From Betaproteobacteria bacterium (GTDB taxonomy: Bacteria; Pseudomonadota; Gammaproteobacteria; Burkholderiales; CANMPU01), in NCBI GenBank assembly GCA_947499755.1, contig CANMPU010000078.1, positions 1 through 5,740 on the forward strand: a stretch of DNA of 5,740 nucleotides, written 5' to 3'. The notes beneath the pieces are model-generated. The model searched no databases and had not been told where the DNA came from. It worked only from the letters and a program-made list of their open reading frames with translations. The position numbers and the translations under genes were made by a program. Shown here in pieces: positions 1-5,740 of this stretch; the stretch's first letter is position 1, and every line of letters begins with the position of its first letter.

Positions 1-21
1 CCGCAACATGCGGGCTTTTTT
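1..21 (+). terminator. Rho-independent terminator cut by the window edge
   Basis: A 5-bp stem (CCGCA at 1-5, TGCGG at 9-13) with a 3-base loop is followed by GC and six T at 16-21. The stem probably continues left of the window, since G14 and C15 lack visible partners. The T-run lies on the plus strand, so it would end a plus-strand gene outside the window. It may also serve the minus-strand rpmB-rpmG operon, whose stop is 16 bp away, but the T-run needed for that would lie outside the window. Confidence 0.7.
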
Positions 22-36
22 AATTTTACCAAACCC

Positions 37-192
37 TTATTTTAGTTTGGTCTCTTTGTACATGACGTGTTTACGCACCCTAGGGTCAAACTTTTTTATT
101 TCCATTTTCTCTGTTTGGGTACGCTTGTTTTTTGTCGTCGTATAGAAATGCCCAGTACCGGCACTAGATTCAAGTTTAATTTTTTCACGCAT
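37..192 (-). CDS. rpmG: 50S ribosomal protein L33
   Basis: Encodes 51 residues, beginning [20 protein letters not shown] and ending in [11 protein letters not shown], which is bacterial L33, a small protein of the large ribosomal subunit near the E site. This is the short form that starts directly at MREK, as in Neisseria, without the MAKG extension of Escherichia coli. The ATG at 190-192 is preceded on the minus strand by AGGGAAG seven bases upstream, a strong ribosome binding site. It lies 23 bp after rpmB on the same strand, the usual rpmB-rpmG pair, and shares the rpmB promoter. It is too short for many ORF callers. I see no zinc-binding cysteines, so it is the zinc-free form. The reading frame is intact. 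Confidence 0.97.
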   Translation of the reverse strand: MREKIKLESSAGTGHFYTTTKNKRTQTEKMEIKKFDPRVRKHVMYKETKLK

Positions 193-229
193 CGTTATTC
201 TTCCCTAAGATGGCACTAAGCCCGGTCGA
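168..229. repeat. rpmG start-region repeat, copy 1 (partner at 1717-1779)
   Basis: This stretch covers the first codons of rpmG, its ribosome binding site, the rpmB-rpmG spacer and the last codons of rpmB. It aligns with 1717-1779 in the same orientation: 21 of 25 bases match across the start-codon side and 18 of 25 across the spacer. A small gap follows, then a shared GGTCGA. The second copy supplies the start of the desaturase gene. Confidence 0.75.
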
Positions 230-440
230 GTTCTGCAAGAACGACCTCGATGCCTTTTTTATCGATAGTGCGCAGACCAGCTTGGCTAATACGCAACCGC
301 ACCCACCTGTTCTGGCTTTCGACCCAAAATCGGTGATATTGTAGGTTGGGAAGAAATCGCCGCTTGGTCTTATTGTTAGCGTGGGAGACGTGGTTCCCAT
401 TTTGTGGCTTCTTGCCGGTAATTCTGCAAACCCGTGCCAT
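216..440 (-). CDS. rpmB: 50S ribosomal protein L28
   Basis: Encodes 74 residues with the L28 signature: [20 protein letters not shown], then the basic [10 protein letters not shown] block, the RFWVES motif and a C-terminal [14 protein letters not shown]28 is a structural protein of the large ribosomal subunit. The family is usually 77 to 78 residues in this group; here the tail ends LAELDRA instead of the common LAELRARGE, so three or four residues are missing. This probably does no harm because the tail is variable. The start is the ATG at 438-440; an AAGG about 11 bases upstream is a rather distant ribosome binding site. It is the first gene of the rpmB-rpmG operon and has its own promoter at 468-497. 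Confidence 0.97.
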   Translation of the reverse strand: MARVCRITGKKPQNGNHVSHANNKTKRRFLPNLQYHRFWVESQNRWVRLRISQAGLRTIDKKGIEVVLAELDRA

Positions 441-466
441 GATGATTAGTGCCTTGAAAAGTTGGC

Positions 467-504
467 TATTATACAGTAGTCGAGTTTAGTAACTCAAGCC
501 AAAA
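467..504. repeat. Promoter repeat, copy 1 (partner at 1809-1846)
   Basis: This 38-base stretch, which contains the rpmB promoter, aligns without gaps to 1809-1846 in the same orientation. By eye 31 of 38 positions match. Similarity fades on both sides. It is one half of a two-part duplication; the other half is the rpmG start region (168-229, partner 1717-1779). Confidence 0.75.
468..497 (-). promoter_or_regulatory. Sigma-70-type promoter of rpmB-rpmG
   Basis: On the minus strand a TTGAGT box (492-497) and a perfect TATAAT box (468-473) are separated by 18 bases. The start of transcription would fall near 461, giving a leader of about 20 bases before the L28 start. The same two boxes with the same 18-base gap recur at 1810-1839, which supports their being functional. 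No operator is evident. Confidence 0.75.
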
Positions 505-557
505 TGCCTATTTATCGCGGGTCATCGATAGGCGAAGGCTATTACAGTAGGAAGCGC
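498..557. other. Intergenic stretch between rpmB promoter and desaturase remnant, with a hairpin
   Basis: No gene is seen here. A perfect 7-bp inverted repeat, ATAGGCG (528-534) and CGCCTAT (555-561), encloses a 20-base loop and is followed on the plus strand by TCTTTTTT. This resembles a weak terminator for plus-strand transcription, but no plus-strand gene enters it. The loop holds GGCTATTACAGTAG, nearly the same as the -10 region of the rpmB promoter (464-479) with two bases missing. Confidence 0.4.
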
Positions 558-1741
558 CTATTCTTTTTTCCCAGCCAATTCGAGCAGCGTGCCGTCGACA
601 AGCTCCTCTTTCTGCTACAGCCGCTGCCACGCCTCGTGTAGAGGTATGCGGTGGTAGCGATCCGGGAAATGCGTAGCGAGTAGCCGCGATACCTCCGGGT
701 AGTAACGTGGATTCATGCCAGGAAAAATGTGATGTTCGGTGTGATAGGAAAAATTGTCATGTAGCCAATTCATCCCGCGCGGAACAATAACTGAGGTGGA
801 ACCCAGTAACGGTTCGGAATGCGGAAAGAGCGGCTTCAGCCGGTGATTAGTCCAGATGTAAGTCATGGTTACCGCCGATGCAACGAGGAGCGGCACCACC
901 ACCGCAAATAGATAATGCAGCCAGTTCCCGCCGCACAGATACCAAATGCCAAGCTGCATGAGCCCGATAGGTATAAGCTCCAAAGCGACAGCACGTCGTT
1001 GTTGTACTGTGTACACCGGTTTGTACGTCACGATTGATGGCTTGTACGTACCCGGGAGAAGAGCGGCGGTTAGATGCCGCAAGATATAAGTGATGAAATG
1101 CGACAACACTAAGGGCTGAAATAGTGTCGCTTTGGGATGGGGGAAAACATCCGGTTAAACGCGCGGACTGCGCCGGTGTTCTCGCTGGCAAGATAGCCCC
1201 GATCAGGATCGCGAACGGTGTTGGTTTCGGCGTGATGCGTGCGATTGTGTAGGCATTGCCACAAGGTAGGGGGAATGATATTGCTACCCCAGAGTATCAA
1301 CTGCAGAGCGTAGCGCAGCCTGCCCTTACGCAATATCGAGCCGTGCGTCAGATCGTGCGCCAGGAACAACATAGAACCGGCGCTGTGTCCGATAAACAGA
1401 GACATCACCGCCATTAATACTACTGAATTGGTATAGCGAATAACGAGCCAGCCTGCGACAACAACGAGCATATGGAATGCGATGCGCCACAAATGGCTAG
1501 AATGGGGTGCAAATGCCTCTTCTGGAAGTAATGGCCGTATTACACAAACATACTCATCATGCCGCATCAGCGCGGGCATCGAGTCTCTAGTGTTCAGTTC
1601 GGCGCCGTAGGGACGGTTCAAGTCATGTTCTCGACTTCGGTCCATAGTCGCCGCTTCAGCGCTAGACGCCTCTGCAGACCGCGTTGTCCTAAAGTCATAC
1701 GCCCTAGCGGCGGCGCATTCAAGCGTGATTTTTTCACTCAT
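558..1741 (-). pseudogene. Membrane fatty acid desaturase, frameshifted and with an internal stop
   Basis: Remnant of a membrane di-iron fatty acid desaturase (PF00487), which would insert a double bond into membrane acyl chains. The N-terminal part (1741 to 1109) holds hydrophobic segments, box one HDLTHGS and box two HNRTHH. The C-terminal part (to 615) holds box three, HTEHH, in the next frame. The two parts join if one base is restored near 1109-1130, where the second frame reads LFQPLVLSHFITY. A TAG at 615-617 then interrupts the frame. Beyond it, 18 more codons (QKEELVDGTLLELAGKKE) read like a normal desaturase tail up to a stop at 558-560, so TAG probably replaced TGG. Repaired length is about 394 residues, slightly long because the first 20 or so residues come from rpmG sequence. 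With the boxes split between frames, no active enzyme is expected. The exact fatty acid position modified cannot be told. Confidence 0.85.
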
Positions 1742-1779
1742 GGCAATTCTCCCTTGAGATGGTACTCTATGACTGGGTC
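1717..1779. repeat. rpmG start-region repeat, copy 2, forming the desaturase start
   Basis: Diverged copy of 168-229. It carries a strong ribosome binding site (AAGGGAG, seven bases before the ATG at 1739-1741) and a start reading MSEKITLECAAARAYDFRTT, against [20 protein letters not shown] in L33. Nine of the first 21 residues are identical. Similarity fades after about 20 codons. Upstream, the copy keeps the rpmB-rpmG spacer and about the last 20 bases of rpmB, ending near 1795; the rest of rpmB is absent. Confidence 0.7.
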
Positions 1780-1808
1780 GATAATGCGAGTACTCTATAT
1801 ACCCTTCA

Positions 1809-1846
1809 TATGATACAGTAATTTATTTTACTAACTCAAGGCAAAA
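1809..1846. repeat. Promoter repeat, copy 2 (partner at 467-504)
   Basis: Copy of the rpmB promoter region in the same orientation, ungapped, with 31 of 38 bases matching. It lies just upstream of the desaturase remnant and keeps the promoter boxes at identical spacing. Confidence 0.75.
1810..1839 (-). promoter_or_regulatory. Promoter of the desaturase remnant, copied from rpmB
   Basis: On the minus strand TTGAGT (1834-1839) and TATCAT (1810-1815) are 18 bases apart, exactly as at rpmB, with a single change in the -10 box. It would give a leader of about 60 bases before the ATG at 1741. It may still be active even though the gene below is broken. Confidence 0.6.
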
Positions 1847-1861
1847 CCCCCTACCCTTTAA

Positions 1862-2171
1862 GTGGCGCCCTCCCAAAAACCGTTATGGTATTCATTAGAC
1901 GGTCGAAAATTTACTCGCGCTCGCTATATTCAACCACGCACATCTCGCGCTGGAATAGTGGGGCTATACGTTACTTTCCTCAAAATCCGCGTGGCGTCCA
2001 CGCCGCAGACGGAAACGCCAATCTAGCATTGCTACAGTTGCTGGCGGAGAAATTTAGGGTCCCGGGGGGAAATGTCCGCCTCGTACGCGGCGCGCAGTCG
2101 CGCAGTCGCGCAAAAAAATTGTAGAAATCGAAGCATCTCAGATTCATCCTGAAACGCTGCCAGCAGGATAG
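1862..2171 (+). pseudogene. yggU: YggU/DUF167 family protein remnant with two frameshifts
   Basis: DUF167 (YggU) proteins are small, about 96 residues in Escherichia coli, and of unknown function. Frame one reads LWYSLDG, then IQPRTSRAGIVGLYVTFLKI, matching the family WYRWDG and VQPGASR...LKIRL blocks. Near 2005 one base is missing and the reading moves to the next frame: DGNANLALLQLLAEKFRVPG, then VRLVRGAQSR, matching the family DGKAN and SGxxSR motifs. At 2093-2108 an 8-bp duplication shifts the frame again. Past it VEIEASQIHPETLPAG follows and ends at TAG 2169-2171. Undoing both changes gives 303 bases, 100 residues, a normal length. The start is uncertain: GTG 1862 is the first possible one after a stop, with no ribosome binding site. 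The family HGD is replaced by YVT, which suggests decay beyond the frameshifts. Confidence 0.85.
2093..2108. repeat. 8-bp tandem duplication that breaks yggU
   Basis: CGCAGTCG occurs twice in direct succession (2093-2100, 2101-2108), followed by a partial third unit CGCA. Removing one unit restores GAQSRKKIVEIEA, the expected conserved end of the YggU family. Slippage during replication is the simplest origin. Confidence 0.9.
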
Positions 2172-2235
2172 ATGCTGTATTGTACGCTGGCACTATCAAC
2201 CACCGCACCCAAAAAACAATCATGAAAGGAATCCG

Positions 2236-2559
2236 ATGAAAACTCTTATTACTTCTATCGCTATTTCGTTATTTCTCGCGTTGGCGATAAATTCAGGAAT
2301 CGCTTCAGCGAACCCACAACATCAGAAAATGAAAGCGTGTAGTGGGGAGGCAAAAGCAAAAAATCTTAAAGGTCAAGAACGTAAGGATTTTATGAAAACC
2401 TGTCTTTCTACTGATCAGCTCCCCGAGGAGAAAAAGGACGAGGCTAAGACCATGACGCCGCAACAAGAGAAAATGAAGAAATGTAACGCAGATGCGCGTG
2501 AGAAAAGCCTCAAGGGCCCAGACCGCAAATCATTTATGAAGAGTTGCTTAAGCGCCTAA
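2236..2559 (+). CDS. Secreted PsiF-repeat protein
   Basis: Encodes 107 residues. Residues 1-25 form a Sec signal peptide (basic start, hydrophobic core, cleavage after ASA), so the mature protein should be periplasmic. Two copies of the PsiF repeat (PF07769) follow, at about 28-58 and 76-106. Both carry the pattern QxKMKxC, then LKGxxRKxFMKxCLS. The cysteines sit at 35, 56, 83 and 104, exactly 21 apart within each repeat, and could form disulfides. A charged linker rich in Lys and Glu joins the repeats. psiF is named from a phosphate-starvation-induced gene of Escherichia coli, but the molecular role of the repeat is unknown. GAAAGGA five bases before the ATG is a good ribosome binding site. 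No phosphate-type operator was recognised upstream. The gene is convergent with radC. Confidence 0.92.
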   Translation: MKTLITSIAISLFLALAINSGIASANPQHQKMKACSGEAKAKNLKGQERKDFMKTCLSTDQLPEEKKDEAKTMTPQQEKMKKCNADAREKSLKGPDRKSFMKSCLSA

Positions 2560-2569
2560 ACAGCGAATA

Positions 2570-2597
2570 GTGCGTCGGCGCGCTCGCGTCGACGCAC
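2570..2597. terminator. Hairpin between convergent psiF-type gene and radC
   Basis: GTGCGTCG (2570-2577) pairs perfectly with CGACGCAC (2590-2597). The inner bases extend the stem to about 12 bp, including one G-T pair, with the loop GCTC. It sits 10 bp after the psiF-type stop and 5 bp after the radC stop, so it could end transcription from both sides. The T-run is poor on each side, so it may work as a weak or Rho-assisted terminator or simply protect mRNA ends. Confidence 0.55.
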
Positions 2598-2602
2598 TCT
2601 TG

Positions 2603-3277
2603 CTATAAGATGCCGCGTTCGGCAAAAGACAAACATCCACCCCTACCCACGATAAAGTGGTCCAATACCTTAATATCCACAAGCGCCAAAGCGCTTTTTA
2701 GCGCGTCCGTAAGCGTCTTGTCCGCAGCGCTCGGTTCGGCGATACCCGAAGGGTGATTATGTGCAAATATCATGGACGCTGCATTGTGAACCAATGCTCG
2801 TTTTACGATTTCGCGCGGATACACACTAGTTTGCGCTAATGTCCCGCGGAATAATTCCTCGCTCGCGATAACCCGATTCTGAACGTCTAAGAAAATCGCC
2901 AAAAATACTTCATGTTCTTTTCCTTGCAGCGTTAGGCGTAAAAATTCGCGCACCGATGTAGGCGAGCTCAGCACGTCGCTACATTTGAGCTCTTCCTGTA
3001 AACCGCGTTTAGCCATTTCGATCGCGGCCTGCAATTGCGCATATTTGGCAGGTCCCAATCCTGGCGCTTCGGAAAATGTCCTTAGGTCTGCTGCGAATAG
3101 AGCCGATAAACTACCAAAGCGACTAATGAGATCGCGCGCTAAATCAACCGCGCTCTTGCCTTTGACACCGGTACGTAAAAAAATAGCGAGTAACTCCGCT
3201 TCGCTTAAGGCTTGTGGGCCTTTTTGCAGTAATTTTTCACGGGGTCTATCGTCTTCTGGCCAATCGGTAATCGCCAA
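2603..3277 (-). CDS. radC: RadC family JAMM/MPN-domain protein
   Basis: Encodes 224 residues, near the usual length (222 in Escherichia coli). The N-terminal part starts [17 protein letters not shown] and includes a helix-hairpin-helix-like stretch ([18 protein letters not shown], about 68-85). The C-terminal MPN domain carries the metal-binding JAMM motif: HNHPSG with His173 and His175, then PSAAD with Asp186. Its glutamate is probably in the GKEHEVF stretch. The family was once linked to DNA repair, but that role is not well supported; the motif suggests a metal-dependent hydrolase. The start is TTG (3275-3277), chosen because it gives the family N-terminus and has AAAGGG six bases upstream; no ATG lies nearby. 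It is divergent from coaBC across 30 bp, a common arrangement. The frame is intact. Confidence 0.95.
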   Translation of the reverse strand: MAITDWPEDDRPREKLLQKGPQALSEAELLAIFLRTGVKGKSAVDLARDLISRFGSLSALFAADLRTFSEAPGLGPAKYAQLQAAIEMAKRGLQEELKCSDVLSSPTSVREFLRLTLQGKEHEVFLAIFLDVQNRVIASEELFRGTLAQTSVYPREIVKRALVHNAASMIFAHNHPSGIAEPSAADKTLTDALKSALALVDIKVLDHFIVGRGGCLSFAERGIL

Positions 3278-3307
3278 GCGTCGCCCTTTCTAGTAAGATA
3301 ATTTATT
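3278..3307. promoter_or_regulatory. Short divergent gap between radC and coaBC
   Basis: Only 30 bp separate the two starts, so at least part of each promoter must lie in the other gene. Going left it holds the radC ribosome binding site (AAAGGG on the minus strand). Going right, GATAAT at 3297-3302 could be a -10 box. If so, transcription would begin almost at the coaBC ATG and the message would have no leader. No convincing -35 box was found, and no ribosome binding site is seen for coaBC. Confidence 0.35.
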
Positions 3308-4518
3308 ATGAATGATCCTACCAAAAAACGCATTCTTCTAGGGCTTACCGGCGGTATCGCTGCTTATAAGGCAGCGGAGCTCTTGCGTCTATTGAAACAA
3401 GAGGAAATCGACGTACAAGTTGTGCTCACTGAAGCTGCTAGCCGCTTCGTCGGCGAAGCAACGTTGCAAGCGCTATCTGGCAATCCGGTGTATAGCGATC
3501 TATGGGATTCACGGATAAATAACAATATGGCGCACATTGAATTGTCGCGTGATCGTGGCGCAATTGTCATTGCTCCTCTGCAGACTTTATCGCAAAGCTT
3601 GCCCATGGCCTTGCAGATGATTTACTTTCGACCTTATGTCTTGCACGCGAATGTCCACTAGCCGTAGTTCCCGCAATGAATCGCAGCATGTGGGAAAACC
3701 CTGCGACGCAGCGCAATATCGCTCAATTGCGTCAGGATGGCATTGTCGTATTCGGCCCCGCTTCTGGTGCCCAAGCTTGTGGTGAAACCGGGATGGGGCG
3801 CATGCTGGAAGCGCAGGATTTGCTCTACACCATTAGCGCCTGGCTGCAGCCGAAATACTTGCAAGGCAAACGGGTTCTCGTCACTGCCGGCCCCACATTC
3901 GAAGCGATAGATGCCGTTCGTGGTATTACGAATTTAAGCTCTGGAAAAATGGGGTTTGCAATCGCGCGTGCTGCTTATGAGGCAGGTGCCGACGTCACAT
4001 TGATTGCTGGACCGACAGCCTTAGCTACTATCAGTACAATCGACGTTGTAAAAGTAACGACGGCCGTAGAGATGTTTTCAGCGGTGAGAGAACGGATCGC
4101 AGCAAACGAACTATTTATCAGTGTTGCTGCGGTTGCGGACTATCACGTCACGAGCCCGAGTACGCAAAAAATAAAGAAAGACTCACAAAATTTGAGACTG
4201 GAACTCAATCTGAATCCCGATATTTTGCAGTATGTCACAGAGTTACCAAACCCGCCCTTTTGCGTCGGATTTGCTGCGGAAAGCGAAAACCTTTATGAAA
4301 ATGCGGAAAAAAAGCGCCGTCGCAAGAATCTACCGCTACTTGCCGCAAATCTGGCGCAGACTGCGATCGGTAGCGACGATAACGAGCTTATCTTATTTGA
4401 TGATCGCGGTAGTCACGTGTTACCGCGCGCAGCAAAACTTACCCTTGCACGACAGTTAATCCAACATATTGCTGTGCTTTATTCCGAGCACTTGACGCAA
4501 CTAACTATAAAAAAGTAG
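3308..4518 (+). pseudogene. coaBC: Bifunctional CoaBC (phosphopantothenoylcysteine synthetase/decarboxylase), one frameshift
   Basis: CoaBC joins cysteine to 4'-phosphopantothenate (CoaB) and decarboxylates the product with FMN (CoaC), two steps of coenzyme A synthesis. Frame one (3308 to about 3577) has LGLTGGIAAYKAAELLRLL and the CoaC active-site region HIELSR, then IVIAP. It should continue PASAD, but runs off to a stop at 3659-3661. The next frame carries on exactly, from ADFIAKLAHGLADD and AMNRSMW through ACGETGMGRML (active-site cysteine) to CoaB: AGPTFEAIDAVR, NLSSGKMGFAI, VAAVADY, KIKKD, CVGFAAES and LPLLAANL. The best explanation is a 4-base loss after 3577. Repaired length is about 404 residues, as in Escherichia coli (406). 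Everything else is well conserved. A separate CoaB could start within the second frame, but CoaC activity would be lost. It could be a recent mutation or a sequence error. dut follows after 7 bp. Confidence 0.88.
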
Positions 4519-4525
4519 CTAAGCC

Positions 4526-4975
4526 ATGCAGAAAATTGACATTAAGATTTTGGATGCTCGGCTACGTGAACAAATGCCGCAATATGCGACGCCTGGTTCC
4601 GCGGGGTTAGACCTAAGGGCGTGTATTGACGCGACAATTATGTTGGAACCTGGAAAATCCGAACTTATACCCGCAGGTATCGCAATTTATCTTGGCGATC
4701 CCAATTTAGCGGCGCTGATACTTCCGCGATCTGGGTTAGGACACAAACACGGTATTGTGCTTGGAAACCTAGTTGGTTTAATTGATTCTGACTATCAAGG
4801 GCAAATATTTGTTTCGTGCTGGAATCGCGGACAAACTACGTTTAGACTCAATCCGATGGAACGGATTGCGCAACTGATTGTGGTACCCGTAGTTCAAGTT
4901 GGTTTTAACGTTGTCGATAATTTTGCAGAAAGCACTCGTGGCGCTGGAGGATTCGGGAGTACGGGAAAACATTAA
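4526..4975 (+). CDS. dut: dUTP diphosphatase (dUTPase)
   Basis: Encodes 149 residues (151 in Escherichia coli). The enzyme splits dUTP to dUMP and pyrophosphate, keeping uracil out of DNA and feeding thymidylate synthesis; it works as a homotrimer. All five family motifs are present in order: AGLDLRA (about 27-33), [11 protein letters not shown] (72-82), [13 protein letters not shown] (84-96), [10 protein letters not shown] (115-124) and the flexible C-terminal [10 protein letters not shown]. The catalytic Asp is the one in LIDSDY. It starts 7 bp after coaBC, a pairing found in many proteobacteria, so it is probably cotranscribed. Only a weak TAAG lies before the ATG, which suggests coupling to coaBC translation. 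Its stop overlaps the next start by one base (TAATG). Confidence 0.97.
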   Translation: MQKIDIKILDARLREQMPQYATPGSAGLDLRACIDATIMLEPGKSELIPAGIAIYLGDPNLAALILPRSGLGHKHGIVLGNLVGLIDSDYQGQIFVSCWNRGQTTFRLNPMERIAQLIVVPVVQVGFNVVDNFAESTRGAGGFGSTGKH

Positions 4976-5373
4976 TGAAAAACACATCGCATAAAACCGC
5001 CATAATATTATTTGCACATGGTTCGCGTGATGTAGGTTGGGCGGGGCCGGTGCATCTGATTCGTAATTCCATTCTGGTGATGGCACCGGAAACAAATGTG
5101 CACATAGCGTTTCTAGAGTTTATGCAACCGACCCTAGAAGAGACGATTGCTGCCCTTGCGGCCGAGGCGGTGGACCGCGCTACACTTATCCCGCTTTTTA
5201 TATCGCCTGGCAAGCATGTCAAAACTGATCTTGCAAAAATACTAGACAAAATCAAAATAACACACCCGAAAATGCGTATTACTATCGGCTCCTCCATCGG
5301 TGATTCAGAAGATATGCGTGAAACTCTAGCAGATTGGGCGTATCGAACTCATCGCGATGCGTGCCGTTCCTAA
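4975..5373 (+). CDS. cbiX: Short CbiX/SirB-like sirohydrochlorin chelatase
   Basis: Encodes 132 residues, the size of the single-domain CbiX proteins thought to act as homodimers. Such enzymes insert cobalt or ferrous iron into sirohydrochlorin on the way to cobalamin or siroheme; the metal cannot be read from sequence. Visible motifs are ILFAHGSRD (catalytic His15), AFLEFMQPTLEETI with Glu48, and IPLFISPGKHVKTDL with the second metal-binding His81. The ATG shares its A with the dut stop (TAATG), and GGGA lies a few bases upstream inside dut, so translation is probably coupled. The common GGHV is PGKHV here, a mild change. There is no His-rich tail as in some SirB proteins. The frame is intact. 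Family call is firm; substrate is inferred. Confidence 0.88.
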   Translation: MKNTSHKTAIILFAHGSRDVGWAGPVHLIRNSILVMAPETNVHIAFLEFMQPTLEETIAALAAEAVDRATLIPLFISPGKHVKTDLAKILDKIKITHPKMRITIGSSIGDSEDMRETLADWAYRTHRDACRS

Positions 5374-5740
5374 TCCCAGAAACTATTTTTTCTTAGTTAC
5401 GTTTTGCGCGCTGTTCTGTTGTATTTCTGGAACCGCGTACGCGGCGTCGGAATTAACTGTCATCGTCAAAGCGGAAATAATTCAAATTGAAATTGCTGCA
5501 ACTAAAGCTGAGCGTGAACGCGGCCTGATGTTTAGAAAGCACCTGAAAAAAAATCATGGTATGTTATTTGTTTTTCCAGAATCTGATTACATCTCTATGT
5601 GGATGGCCAATACCTATGTCCCGCTTAGCGTCGCTTTTATCGATAATGATGGGGTAGTCATTAACGTAGAGAATATGGCGCCACTTACGACCGACTTACA
5701 TAGCGCACGTACCCCAGCAAAATATGCACTTGAAATGCAA
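5357..5740 (+). CDS. Exported DUF192 family protein, cut by the window edge
   Basis: An open frame of 128 codons runs off the right edge. Residues 1-29 form a Sec signal peptide: a short basic start, the hydrophobic stretch YFFLVTFCALFCC, and likely cleavage after TAYA. No proper lipobox is seen despite the cysteines. The mature part matches DUF192 (PF02643): IQIEIAATKAERERGLMFR, then GMLFVFPES, MWMANTYVPLSVAFID, and VENMAPL followed by PAKYALEMQ. In most members the tryptophan motif is WMKNT; here it is WMANT. The family is widespread, small and of unknown function. The ATG lies inside the cbiX gene (17-bp overlap, different frame) without a clear ribosome binding site, which suggests coupling. 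Roughly 20 to 30 residues of the C-terminus are missing from view. Confidence 0.9.
   Translation, partial: MRAVPNPRNYFFLVTFCALFCCISGTAYAASELTVIVKAEIIQIEIAATKAERERGLMFRKHLKKNHGMLFVFPESDYISMWMANTYVPLSVAFIDNDGVVINVENMAPLTTDLHSARTPAKYALEMQ

Noticed and set aside
615..1109. The C-terminal desaturase frame as a separate gene starting at GTG 1109
   Set aside because: It holds only the third histidine box. The first two boxes lie in the preceding frame, so this piece alone cannot form the di-iron site, and its start has no ribosome binding site.
847..1191. Minus-strand 114-codon ORF inside the desaturase
   Set aside because: It overlaps the desaturase in another frame and shows no recognisable family; the histidine-box frames explain the same bases.
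2093..2112. Short direct repeats as a CRISPR array or iteron
   Set aside because: There are only two full 8-bp units without spacers, and removing one restores a known protein family reading frame.
1885..2124. The 79-codon plus-strand ORF as a standalone protein
   Set aside because: Only its C-terminal half matches DUF167. The first half is the out-of-frame reading of the conserved IQPRTSR block, so the ORF is an accident of two frameshifts.
3570..3590. Programmed ribosomal frameshift in coaBC
   Set aside because: The site CTCCTCTGCAG has no slippery heptamer or obvious stem-loop, and conserved residues are missing at the junction, so a small deletion explains it better.
4778..5297. Minus-strand ORFs opposite dut and cbiX
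   Set aside because: They are mirror frames of two intact, recognisable genes and contain no known motif.

Overview
The window looks like a chromosomal housekeeping segment from a betaproteobacterium. L28 and a short 51-residue L33 that begins [14 protein letters not shown] resemble versions I associate with Neisseriales and Nitrosomonadales. The gene set (rpmB-rpmG, radC, coaBC, dut, a CbiX-type chelatase) and the wording of the CoaBC protein fit the same class. This is recognition from memory, not a database search, so genus is left open. No mobile element, CRISPR array, tRNA or rRNA was seen, and I found no new defence or metabolic system.

Layout. (1) 1-500, minus strand: the intact operon rpmB-rpmG with a clear promoter, next to a terminator hairpin at the left edge. 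(2) 558-1846, minus strand: a membrane fatty acid desaturase broken by a frameshift and an in-frame stop. Its promoter, ribosome binding site, start codon and first codons are diverged copies of the rpmB promoter and the rpmG start, with nearly all of rpmB missing between them. (3) 1862-2171, plus strand: a decayed yggU (DUF167) gene with two frameshifts, one caused by an exact 8-bp tandem duplication. (4) 2236-2559, plus strand: an intact secreted PsiF-repeat protein, convergent with radC across a long GC-rich hairpin. (5) 2603-3277, minus strand: intact radC with a TTG start. (6) 3308-5740, plus strand: a tight run of coaBC, dut, a short CbiX-like chelatase and a DUF192 protein that leaves the window. 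coaBC carries one frameshift inside the CoaC decarboxylase motif.

How it works together. Region 6 is probably one transcription unit: the genes are 7 bp apart or overlap by 1 to 17 bp. It mixes coenzyme A synthesis, dUTP clean-up, tetrapyrrole metal insertion and a small exported protein. The ribosomal operon is separate. Three of the nine protein genes carry reading-frame lesions (five in all), while the others look well conserved. That is either real local gene decay, as in a shrinking or host-restricted genome, or partly assembly error. The 8-bp duplication and the two-lesion genes argue for real decay in the desaturase and yggU. The coaBC lesion is the one most in need of checking, because CoaBC is normally essential.
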